From NCBI GenBank assembly GCA_035640715.1, contig DASQVO010000044.1:1-23056 (forward strand): 23,056 nt of DNA, read 5' to 3'. Position 1 is the stretch's first letter, and every line of letters begins with the position of its first letter. The stretch is from DASQVO01 sp035640715 (lineage in GTDB: Bacteria > Actinomycetota > Actinomycetes > Streptosporangiales > Streptosporangiaceae). A program made the translations under genes and the position numbers. The notes beneath the pieces are model-generated. The model ran no database searches. It was not told where the DNA came from and saw nothing but the letters and a program-made list of their open reading frames with translations. This document shows positions 7,823 to 14,744 of this stretch, in pieces.

Positions 7823-8106
7823 TTATGTCCAAGCTCTGATGTAGGCATCAATCAATGCTGCCCGTTCTTCGACCTCGGCGGCAGGAATCTCCACCAGTTC
7901 AAAACCAAGGTGCGCATATTCGTCTTCATGATAGCGCTCGAATTCCAATGATTCCTGGTAGCTGGCTTCTCATTTCCCCGGGACTGCTCTGAAGAAATTA
8001 GTTCGGTCGCAGCTTCGTGCACTACCGAGTATCCCCGATCCCGCAAAGCATGAAGAATAGACGTCTTACCCGAGCCCGGCGCGCCGGTCATAATAAAACG
8101 CTTCAT
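7823..8106 (-). pseudogene. P-loop ATPase (AAA_28-like), internally deleted and frameshifted
   Basis: The ATG at 8106 has a good ribosome site (GGAGGT) and begins MKRFIMTGAPGSGKTSILHALRDRGY, a Walker A P-loop, then VVHEAATELI, as in AAA_28-type ATPases. About 37-45 residues in, homology stops. In another frame, nearer the 3' end (7823 to about 7965), the genuine C-terminus of the same family appears: ESLEFERYHEDEYAHLGFELV...EERAALIDAYI and a TAA at 7823-7825. Roughly 90-100 residues of the middle are missing and the two ends are out of frame. The start-frame reading continues to about 7852 with unrelated residues. This is a clear internal-deletion pseudogene. The exact junction lies near 7960-7990 and is not resolved. 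Confidence 0.75.
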
Positions 8107-8278
8107 TACCAGACCTCCAGGTACAACAGACAGCCACTCCGGCGACGGGCAGGATCTCGGGAGAGGCCGGAGTCGCACAGCCGAGCACAGCAGACAGCAC
8201 TCGTGCGATCCACGTGCGATTAGATGCGGCCACGAGGGCGATGGCCGCGACGCTCGCTACCACCGGCAGTGCCAGGGC

Positions 8279-8418
8279 CGGCGAAGGGGCGCCGTCTCGC
8301 TCGGCTTCGGCCCGGATGGCAAGTGGATACGCCGCAAGGTAACCGGCAAGAGCAAGCCGAGGTCCGCGACAAGCTCAAGGCGCCCAGCGGGCCATCACCC
8401 TATGCGGGCAAGTCTTAA
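8279..8418 (+). pseudogene. Phage-type tyrosine-integrase N-terminal fragment, frameshifted
   Basis: In the frame of 8291 the plus strand reads RRRGAVSLGFGPDGKWIRRKVTGKSK, the arm-type-DNA-binding start of actinobacterial tyrosine integrases. At about 8353 the frame must move by one base to continue as AEVRDKLKA, the expected follow-on of the motif, and it then ends at a TAA at 8416-8418. The core-binding and catalytic domains are absent. It probably marks a former integrative element. No att site or partner genes are recognisable. Confidence 0.55.
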
Positions 8419-8483
8419 CCAAACGTTCACTGTCCGGCCAACACTCTATAGCCAGCTCGTTGTGCAGCCGCCGTTACCGTGAG

Positions 8484-8523
8484 CTGATGTCAAGCTCAAG
8501 GGCCTGATGTCAAGCTCAAGGGC
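8484..8523. repeat. 20-bp perfect tandem duplication
   Basis: The unit CTGATGTCAAGCTCAAGGGC occurs twice back to back (8484-8503 and 8504-8523), 41 bp before the start of the T7SS-signal-like gene, and is followed by a third CTG. It lies in the presumed 5' region of that gene. It could be a slippage duplication or a pair of binding sites. Confidence 0.85.
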
Positions 8524-8564
8524 CTGTGAGCCCGTCCTGACCGCAGCATGAGGATCCGGAGCTG

Positions 8565-9668
8565 ATGGCAGCCAGCTCATACCCAAACCTGGGCTTTGAC
8601 CCCTGCCCTGGCGACCTGCGTGGTTACCAGGCACTGGCGGCCTACGCCGGGCGGTCGGCGACGACGCTGGCCAATGCGGTCCGGGCGCTCGCCTCGGCGG
8701 GGCCGCAAGAGTGGCGGGGCCAGGCGGCTGACGCCTTCCGCGCACACGTGGACCAGGATGTGCTGCCGCTGGCGCGCAAGGCCAGCGATTCGGTGGGCAA
8801 GGCCGCGGCGGCCCTGCGCACCTGGGCTATTACCTTGGCCGGGCTGCAGGACGAGGCCAGGGCGCTGGACCAGCAGGCCGCGCCGTACCGGGCCGGGCTG
8901 GACGCGGCGCTGCGGTCCGCCGGGCTCCCGGCAGGCGGTGCCCCGCCCTGCCCTGCGACGGTCAAGCCCTCGCAGAAGGCCCAGCTTGATGAAGCGAATA
9001 CCGGGCTGGCCGGAATCCTGGCCAAGGCCGATGAGCTCCACAGCCGCTACCTGGCCGCTGTGCAACGGGCTGACGGCCGGTTCGAAGATGCCGGGAACAT
9101 GGCGCCCAGCCCGCCCGGGCTGTGTGCCTTCCTGCGGCACGGCGCCGAAACCATCTACGACTATGGCGTCCACGGGCTCAGCGAGTTCGTCCACAACAAG
9201 GCGTTGCTGGAGTTCATCTCGACCGTGGCGAATATCGTCGCCACGGTCGCCGAGCTGCTCGCCCTCTTCCCGTCTTTGACCCCGATCTTCGGCCCGATCG
9301 CCATCGCTGCCGCTGTCACAGCTCTGGGAGCAGAGGCGCTCCTGGCCGGGTTCAATCACGGCAGCTGGGGCACGGTGGCGATGGATGCGGCGGCGATGGT
9401 GTCGGATGCGGGCTGGATGAGGGCCGCCAGCAAGCTCGCCGACATGTACAAGCTCGCCGGGCTTTTCAAGGAGATCGGCCTTACCGGGTCGATGACGCAG
9501 GCGCGCACGCTCACCGGGCTGGTCATCGGCAAGACGGTTGATGTGGCGCCGGGGATGTTCCGGATGATCGGTGACTCGCTGAAGAATGTCCGGGATTGGG
9601 GCAGCAAAATCGCTACCAGCAAGGCTCCGTGGCAAGAGCCGGCGGACACAGCCACCGGGCAAGCGTAA
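8565..9668 (+). CDS. Putative T7SS-secreted protein with WXG100-like N-terminal domain
   Basis: A 367-residue protein starting at the ATG after CCGGAGCTG. The N-terminal 100 residues match the helical signal domain seen on putative type VII substrates in actinomycetes: NLGFDPCPGDLRGYQALA, long Ala-rich helices, and EWRGQAADAFRAHV, where W-x-G plays the WXG100 turn. A second helical segment (about 105-180) follows. A strongly hydrophobic stretch (about 213-256) could insert into or cross a membrane. The last 100 residues are helical with no recognised toxin or peptidase motif. In many homologues this N-domain carries a C-terminal toxin; here none is visible. No ESX secretion gene or immunity gene adjoins it. 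Role unknown; export is inferred. Confidence 0.7.
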   Translation: MAASSYPNLGFDPCPGDLRGYQALAAYAGRSATTLANAVRALASAGPQEWRGQAADAFRAHVDQDVLPLARKASDSVGKAAAALRTWAITLAGLQDEARALDQQAAPYRAGLDAALRSAGLPAGGAPPCPATVKPSQKAQLDEANTGLAGILAKADELHSRYLAAVQRADGRFEDAGNMAPSPPGLCAFLRHGAETIYDYGVHGLSEFVHNKALLEFISTVANIVATVAELLALFPSLTPIFGPIAIAAAVTALGAEALLAGFNHGSWGTVAMDAAAMVSDAGWMRAASKLADMYKLAGLFKEIGLTGSMTQARTLTGLVIGKTVDVAPGMFRMIGDSLKNVRDWGSKIATSKAPWQEPADTATGQA

Positions 9669-9716
9669 GGACTAGGCTCCTGGAAGAACATCGGACTAGC
9701 GGCACTGCCGGGTTTG

Positions 9717-10052
9717 CTAGTGGCTGATCATCTGGCCGCCGCCGTGATGCGGCGCCAGGTGATCAGCCGTGCGGCGTAAGCTCCGGCGGTTGCCGTTCTC
9801 CGGGAGCGCGGTCTGGCTGATCTCGTGGTTGCCGACCGCGTCGTGGTACGGCTGGCCCAGGCTCGCGATCTCGGTTTTCGCGAACTGCAGGTCGGGCAAG
9901 TTGCCGTCGTCGGCCATGTCCCCCATGGCCTGGACCATGCTGGGGCTATCGAGCGGATACTTCGAAACGACGACTACGACGGTACGCCGCCGAACGGCAT
10001 AACGGTTGACCTCGATAAAGGCATCGTCCTGATTTTCTCGCGCTTCCGCCAT
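9717..10052 (-). CDS. Hypothetical protein, second gene of a two-gene unit
   Basis: An open frame of 111 residues that begins 13 nt after the stop of the preceding minus-strand gene, so the two are probably co-transcribed. I do not recognise the family. The N-terminal half has a hydrophobic strand (RRRTVVVVVSKYPLDSPSM) followed by a plausible helix (VQAMGDMADDG). The C-terminal third is low-quality sequence rich in Arg, His and Gly, and its last 17 codons overlap a large hairpin. The true C-terminus may therefore have been altered by a frameshift. The ribosome site (AAAGAAACC) is weak. Confidence 0.4.
   Translation of the reverse strand: MAEARENQDDAFIEVNRYAVRRRTVVVVVSKYPLDSPSMVQAMGDMADDGNLPDLQFAKTEIASLGQPYHDAVGNHEISQTALPENGNRRSLRRTADHLAPHHGGGQMISH
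9722..9768. terminator. Large hairpin between convergent genes
   Basis: The 15-nt arms GGCTGATCATCTGGC and GCCAGGTGATCAGCC pair with one T-G wobble. The 17-nt loop contains a smaller GCCGC/GCGGC stem. It lies between the T7SS-signal-like gene (ending 9668) and the minus-strand unknown gene, inside the last codons of the latter as annotated. It probably works as a bidirectional terminator. Confidence 0.6.
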
Positions 10053-10065
10053 CCAGGTTTCTTTG

Positions 10066-10308
10066 TCATTCGCTTACATGAAACCTCCGTTCGACTTCTT
10101 GCAGCCGTGGTGGTAGCGCGGCTGGGTAGGTCGCTACAACGATGGTGCGCGGAGGCGCAGCGAAACGCGGGAATGCCACGAATTCTCTGGTGTAGACACC
10201 GAACACGACAATCCAGTTCGGATTGTCTTGCTCAATCCGCTGTGCCATCTCTTGTTCGTCCAGGACAGGCACCACTTGTGGGGCACCTTCTGTCTCGGTT
10301 GAGTTCAT
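10066..10308 (-). CDS. Small conserved-looking hypothetical protein
   Basis: An 80-residue protein with ATG at 10308 behind a GAGGACGG-type ribosome site. The sequence has an acidic N-terminus (TETEGAP...VLDEQEMAQRIEQDNPNWIVVFGVYTREFVAFP), a WIVVFG-x-YTREFVAFPRF strand-turn-strand motif and a PPRTIVVATYPAALPPRLQEVE end. This pattern is familiar from small unannotated actinomycete proteins next to XRE regulators, but I know no function. It is divergent from the XRE/TPR regulator across about 300 bp and leads a two-gene unit, which suggests control by that regulator. Confidence 0.6.
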   Translation of the reverse strand: MNSTETEGAPQVVPVLDEQEMAQRIEQDNPNWIVVFGVYTREFVAFPRFAAPPRTIVVATYPAALPPRLQEVERRFHVSE

Positions 10309-10616
10309 CGCCTATACCGTCCTCTTCGCTCCCCCAAACCCCGCAGCCCAGGCATGGCCGCCGCACCCCGGCCGCCTCGCCACGGACCAAGTCCCGATCA
10401 CCAGGACATGCCACGAATGACGGAACTTCCAGCTATAGCCACAGCACGACCGTCACCCGGAAAGCTCAGTTCTGCGCACACCGCTCATGCCCCAGAATCA
10501 CGAAGCTACGGCGTCCAGCCCATACCCGGGCGTTATCCCACCAGGAGATATAAGCTCGAGTTGTGTCATTAAGCCCCAATGCACGGAACCACCCTGACCG
10601 AAGGGACGACAACGGC
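10309..10616. promoter_or_regulatory. Divergent intergenic region upstream of the XRE regulator
   Basis: A 308-bp gap between the small minus-strand gene and the XRE/TPR gene. No coding sequence is supportable in either direction. It must contain both promoters and probably the XRE operator. I see no long palindrome in it. Composition is less GC-rich than the flanks near 10540-10570. Confidence 0.4.
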
Positions 10617-12098
10617 ATGCCCGGCCGCGCGAACGAACTGATCGTGATCCCGGATTCGTTCTGGCAGCGACCCGAGACGATCGCGGCGCTCCGCAGCCGC
10701 GCAATCGGCCAGTTCTTCGATCTGCTCCGCCAGTACGCGGGGGCTAGCCAGACCCAGATCGGCATGGCCTGCGGCATGGCTCAGAGCAAGGTCAGTGACA
10801 TTGTGCGGGGAGTCCAGCAGGTTGAAACCCTCGCCGTGTTCGAACGCATCGCTGACGGGCTGAACATGCCTGACCCTGCCCGGATTATCCTGGGCCTGGC
10901 ACCGCGTACGACATCGGGGTCAACCGTGCCAGCCCAGCGGCCATTGCGAACTATCCCGTCCGGGGATAACCGTCCGGCCTTGGAAGCCCATCCTTTCTCT
11001 GATCTGCTCAGTCTCGATTCAGGGGACAGGCAGGAGGAAGACGACCCGGTGCGACGCCGAACCTTCGTCGGGCTGACCGGCGCTTCCGTGTTCAGCGCCA
11101 TGTTCGCCGATTCGGCGCGCGGCAAACCGTCCGTTGACGCCGAATCGCTCGCACCCGTCCTCGCCACGCACGAAGCGGACGCCCCGCCTGCTCCGCTCGA
11201 CGTGCCCCCCGACATCACGGCACTCAAAGCGGCCGTCAACAACGCCAGGCGTCAATATCAGGCGTGCCGCTACTCCGAGCTGGTCAGGAACCTTCCGGAC
11301 CTCCTCGCCCAGCTTCACGCCGCATCGGTCGCACTCGACGGCGAGGCCCGGCCCCGCGCCTACGCCCTCTCTGCCGATGCGCACCACGTCGCCGCCGGGC
11401 TCCTGCTCAAGTTGGACGACCAGGGCCTCGCCTATCTCGCAGCCGACCGAAGCATGCGCGCTGCACAGGCCAGCGAGGACCCCATCACGGTCGGTGCTAG
11501 TGCCCGCATCATCACCCATGCCCTCATGAACGGCGGCCACCTCGCGGCGGCCGTTGACACCGTGACCAGCCATGCCGCGCGGCTGAACCGGGATGTCTCC
11601 CACACTCCGGAGTCCCTGTCGGTTTACGGCTCGCTCCTCCTGCGTGGCGCCATCGCCGCCGCCCTGCACAGCAAGCGCGGCATCGCCCACGAGCTGCTCG
11701 CTGAGGCCGACGACGCCGGACGGCAGCTCGGCGTAGACGGCAACCTCCGCTGGACAGCCTTCGGCCCGACCAACGCCAGGCTGCACCGGGTCAACATCGC
11801 CGTCACCCTCGGGGACGCCGGGACCGCCATCGACACGGCCCGCAGCATTGACCTGAGCAAGATCACCATCACCGAACGGAAGGCAAGCCTGCTCATCGAC
11901 ACCGCCCGCGCGTTCCTCCAATGGGGCAAGCACGAGAAGGCATATCTCGCGCTCCGCGCCGCCGAGCAGACCGCACCCGAGGAAGTCGCCGGGCGTCCCT
12001 CCGTGCACCGGCTCGTCCACGAACTCGTCATCTCGGCCCCGCCGACTGTCAGACGCGATGCCGAGCGTTTCGCCACGCAGCTCGGAGTCTCCCGGTGA
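10617..12098 (+). CDS. XRE-family transcriptional regulator with C-terminal TPR-like sensor region
   Basis: A 493-residue protein from ATG 10617, which has AAGGGA about 11 nt upstream; the frame is open earlier (10563) without a better site. A helix-turn-helix lies at about 30-92 (FFDLLRQYAGASQTQIGMACGMAQSKVSDIV). A Pro/Ser linker follows, then an odd twin-arginine-like RRRTFVGLTGASVFSAMF at 146-163, then about 300 residues of helical repeats (TPR-like, for example SADAHHVAAGLLLKL and RKASLLIDTARAFLQWGKHEKAYLALR). This design is common in streptomycete-type actinomycetes, where the ligand is usually unknown. Its stop overlaps the GTG of the flavoprotein by 4 nt (12095-12098), so the two are translationally coupled and probably work together. 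Confidence 0.85.
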   Translation: MPGRANELIVIPDSFWQRPETIAALRSRAIGQFFDLLRQYAGASQTQIGMACGMAQSKVSDIVRGVQQVETLAVFERIADGLNMPDPARIILGLAPRTTSGSTVPAQRPLRTIPSGDNRPALEAHPFSDLLSLDSGDRQEEDDPVRRRTFVGLTGASVFSAMFADSARGKPSVDAESLAPVLATHEADAPPAPLDVPPDITALKAAVNNARRQYQACRYSELVRNLPDLLAQLHAASVALDGEARPRAYALSADAHHVAAGLLLKLDDQGLAYLAADRSMRAAQASEDPITVGASARIITHALMNGGHLAAAVDTVTSHAARLNRDVSHTPESLSVYGSLLLRGAIAAALHSKRGIAHELLAEADDAGRQLGVDGNLRWTAFGPTNARLHRVNIAVTLGDAGTAIDTARSIDLSKITITERKASLLIDTARAFLQWGKHEKAYLALRAAEQTAPEEVAGRPSVHRLVHELVISAPPTVRRDAERFATQLGVSR

Positions 12099-12661
12099 CT
12101 CACGATCCGCAGACCCGCGTCCTGTCGGTCATCGTGTGCGGTGCAGGCCCAGCCACGGCTATCAGCACGCTTATCAAGCTCGCCCGGGAACGTGACTGGA
12201 AAGTCCAGGTCATCGCTACCCCAGCCGCACTGGAATTCTTCGACCAGGCAGCCATCGAAAGTCAGACCGGGAATCCCGTCCGTAGCCAGTACCGCAAGCC
12301 AGGTGAACCCAGGTCCGAGATAGCCGACGCGATCATCGTTGCCCCGGCCACCTACAACACCATCAACAAATGGGCGCAAGGGATCAGCGACACCTATGCC
12401 CTGGGCGTGCTGGCTGAGACAACCGGCCTCGGTGTCCCGATCGTGGTTCTCCCGTTCATCAACTCCGCGCTCGCCAGCCGTCACCCGTTCCAGCGCAGCG
12501 TTGAAGCCCTCCGTGCCGAAGGCGTGCGCATCCTCATCGGCCCCGGCGGCGTCGAACCTCATCCACCGCACACGGGAGAGGCGCTGATCGGCTCCTACCC
12601 CTGGCACCTCGCGCTCGACGAAGCCGGCCGCCTTGTGCAGGCAAGAGCCGCTCAGCGCTGA
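12095..12661 (+). CDS. Flavoprotein (PF02441 family; Dfp/EpiD-like fold)
   Basis: A 188-residue protein beginning at the GTG embedded in the end of the XRE gene, with GGAG as ribosome site. A Rossmann-like first strand VIVCGAGPATA is followed by KVQVIATPAALEFFD and the FMN-site signature APATYNTINKWAQGISDTYALG, then PIVVLPFINSALASRHPFQRSV. These are the flavin-binding landmarks shared by phosphopantothenoylcysteine decarboxylase and lantibiotic-type decarboxylases. It is too short for a fused CoaBC and lacks a CoaB synthetase part. Coupling to a sensor-type XRE regulator suggests it modifies or senses a small molecule for that regulator. Substrate unknown. Confidence 0.85.
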   Translation: MTHDPQTRVLSVIVCGAGPATAISTLIKLARERDWKVQVIATPAALEFFDQAAIESQTGNPVRSQYRKPGEPRSEIADAIIVAPATYNTINKWAQGISDTYALGVLAETTGLGVPIVVLPFINSALASRHPFQRSVEALRAEGVRILIGPGGVEPHPPHTGEALIGSYPWHLALDEAGRLVQARAAQR

Positions 12662-12686
12662 ACCGAAAGCAACCGGGGCCCGCTTG

Positions 12687-13241
12687 TCAGGCGTCCTTCA
12701 TGAGAAAGCGCAACAGCGCCGCCAGCGACCCCGCGTTCCAGATGTCTCCCGTCACGATCAGGCCCGGCACGGAATCGAGCGGGACCCACTCCACCCGCGC
12801 CGCCTCGTTGACGTCGGTCGGCTCACCGATCCGCTCGGGGTTCCGGCCGACAAAGACGGAATGCTCGGAATCGACCTTCCCGGCCATCGGCTGAAAGCTG
12901 ATCAAGTGCTCTACCCGGCCAGCCCGGTAGCCGGTCTCTTCTTCCAATTCACGGCACGCCGCATCAGCCGGCTGCTCACCCTCATCGACCAGGCCGCCCG
13001 GAAGCTCCCACCCCCACCGATCCTGCACAATCCGGTGACGCCACAGCAGCAGGACCCGGCTGCGATCATCCAGCAGCACCATCAGCGCCGCACGCTGGAA
13101 CCGGACCACATGATGCCAGTACCGCTCACCGTCCGGCAGCTCAACATCTACCTGTCCTAGCCGCACCCACGGGTTGTCATAGATCACCCGCTCGCTGAAC
13201 GTCCGCCACCGGCTCGCCTCATCGCCGTTCGCTTTATCCAC
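12687..13241 (-). CDS. NUDIX hydrolase (ADP-ribose pyrophosphatase-like)
   Basis: A 184-residue protein with a complete Nudix box: GLVDEGE (83-89), seven residues, then RELEEETGY (97-105). The N-terminal region (ERVIYDNPWVRLGQVDVELPDGERYWHHVVRF) resembles ADP-ribose/NDP-sugar pyrophosphatases, and VLLLWRHRIVQDRWGWELPGG is the usual entry to the box. It should hydrolyse a nucleoside diphosphate linked to another moiety. The start is a GTG at 13239-13241 with no visible ribosome site, so it could be leaderless. It converges on the flavoprotein gene with 25 bp between the stops. Confidence 0.88.
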   Translation of the reverse strand: MDKANGDEASRWRTFSERVIYDNPWVRLGQVDVELPDGERYWHHVVRFQRAALMVLLDDRSRVLLLWRHRIVQDRWGWELPGGLVDEGEQPADAACRELEEETGYRAGRVEHLISFQPMAGKVDSEHSVFVGRNPERIGEPTDVNEAARVEWVPLDSVPGLIVTGDIWNAGSLAALLRFLMKDA

Positions 13242-13404
13242 AGCATGACGCTAACGCGTCCAGAGCTTCATCACCTATCGCATCCATCAATCGCACGCCG
13301 AGACCGATGGCGCCCATCAAGCCCCACTGGTGTCTTGACTGCAGGCAGGGAGCAGCATGATGGCAACAGACAGTTACCATTCGAGACAGTCTGTGAGGAG
13401 GGGC

Positions 13405-13920
13405 ATGGGAGCATCAGAGCCGCGCTCAGTCGATGATGAAGGACTGCCCCGGCCACCCCCTGTACGGGGAAAGCTACCCCGGTGGCTGCTCCGGGCCCTG
13501 GTGCGCGGCGAGAGCATCATGTTCATGGCCATCGCCGTCGGCCTGCTGGTGATCGCCGTCATCGTGTTCGTCCGCGGCGTCCATGACCTGGTCGCGGCAC
13601 CTAGCAGCTCGCGGTTCACGGTGACGACGATTACGCGGGCCGTCAACAGCGCGCTGTTCATCGTGGTCGTGCTCGAGCTAATCCGGACGATCGTGGCGCG
13701 GCTGGAAGGGGGCGGCTTCCAGCTCCAGCCGTTCCTGGTGATCGGGATCATCTCAGCGACCCGGGACATCCTCACGGTAGGTGCAGAGCTGTCCCTCGTT
13801 GGTGAGCAGACGCCGCTGGTCCGCACGATGACCGAACTGGGCGTCAACGCCGGCGTGGTGCTCGTGCTGTCCATTGCCCTGGTTCTGGTGCGGCGTTATG
13901 CCCGGCTGGACCGCGCCTGA
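13405..13920 (+). CDS. PsiE-like (phosphate-starvation-inducible family) membrane protein
   Basis: A 171-residue protein. ATG 13405 follows a very strong GAGGAGGGG site, better than the upstream ATGs of the same frame. A cytoplasmic Pro/Arg-rich N-terminus leads to four hydrophobic segments (about 38-60, 76-97, 108-126 and 142-163). The ESIMFMAIAVGLLVIAV opening helix and the central LELIRTIVARLEGGGFQLQPFLVIGIISATRD segment match the PsiE family (PF06146). The family's molecular function is unknown. The gene stands alone, and no pho-box can be claimed from this sequence. Confidence 0.8.
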   Translation: MGASEPRSVDDEGLPRPPPVRGKLPRWLLRALVRGESIMFMAIAVGLLVIAVIVFVRGVHDLVAAPSSSRFTVTTITRAVNSALFIVVVLELIRTIVARLEGGGFQLQPFLVIGIISATRDILTVGAELSLVGEQTPLVRTMTELGVNAGVVLVLSIALVLVRRYARLDRA

Positions 13921-13995
13921 GGGCGAGTACAGCCATGACGGGCCTCCGCTGGCCGGTGCCCGTGGGCTGGCGGTCGCGGCGTCATCCCGGCCGGG

Positions 13996-14546
13996 CTACC
14001 CGGTGCGCGCCGGGACGGTCAGTGACACGTTGCTGACCGTGATGCCCGACGGCAGAGTGTCCGGCCGCCACGTGGGCGAATCGTCCGGAGTGATCTCCAG
14101 CTTGAGCTGATGACCGGCTGCCAGTGCCCAGGCCGTCGGCCATAGCTCGAAGGCCACCTGAAGCTGCTGGCCCGCGGCTGATGCAGTGAGGCGGTACACG
14201 CCGCGGGTGATCAGGGCCTGCTGCCCGGTCGCGGGATCTGTGTCCCAGAGCCGGGCGGCCAGTTCGGCATCGGTACCTGCCAGGTTGGCGGTGAGCCGTA
14301 TCACCGGTGCCCCGATCAGGGTCACCGGGCCGGGCGGTGACCAGGTCCAGGCGGCGACCCCGGGATCGGTGGTCGTGCTCATGATGCGGCAGCCGCCGGC
14401 TCCGCTGTCCCGGTCATGCCCAGGGGGCAGCTGGCGGCTGTAACGGAGGCTGCCGACCTGGCAGTCCCGGTTGCCGCAAGGGCCAGCATGGCGACCACGA
14501 TCACCACGAGCACCCGCCGGCCGGGCCCCAGCACCGCCGCCCTCAT
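13996..14546 (-). pseudogene. Secreted CocE/X-Pro dipeptidyl-peptidase-like hydrolase with catalytic core deleted
   Basis: The ATG at 14546 has a good GGGAGGTGGCG ribosome site and encodes a classical signal peptide (basic start, then VLVVIVVAMLALAATGTA). The frame ends after 55 codons at a TGA (14379-14381). In the next frame, overlapping as ATGA, begins the C-terminal galactose-binding/jelly-roll domain of CocE/NonD-type hydrolases (PF08530): TDPGVAAWTW, GAPVIRLTANLAGTDAELAARLWD, LITRGVYRLTAS and a DDSPTWRPDTLPSGITVSNVSLTVP end at 13996. The alpha/beta-hydrolase domain with its Ser-Asp-His triad is absent. The C-domain frame also reads family-like residues upstream of its ATG (GHDRDSGAGGCR), which favours a deletion junction near 14430 rather than a separate gene. 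The C-domain could still be translated by coupling. Confidence 0.65.
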
Positions 14547-14744
14547 CGCCACCTCCCGGCATCACGGAGCCCAGCGACATAATGCGTATAACGTGCTCTG
14601 CATGTTACCGGCGGGTTTCGTCATTGCGCTAGACCCAGAGCCGCCATGAGCCCGTCCGGCATTCCGTGGCATGAGCGGGCCGCCCTCCCATGCGCATGGT
14701 CCGGTCCCATGCGGCCCAGCTCACCGCGTTGCCGGTCGCCGGCG

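Noticed and set aside
8066..8263. Hydrophobic minus-strand frame that could be a small membrane protein
   Set aside because: It overlaps the well-started P-loop ATPase remnant and, in its upstream extension, the integrase fragment; no ribosome site and no family. Probably chance.
8577..9662. Minus-strand frame of 361 codons
   Set aside because: It mirrors the T7SS-signal-like gene and shows Arg/Gly-rich low-information sequence only.
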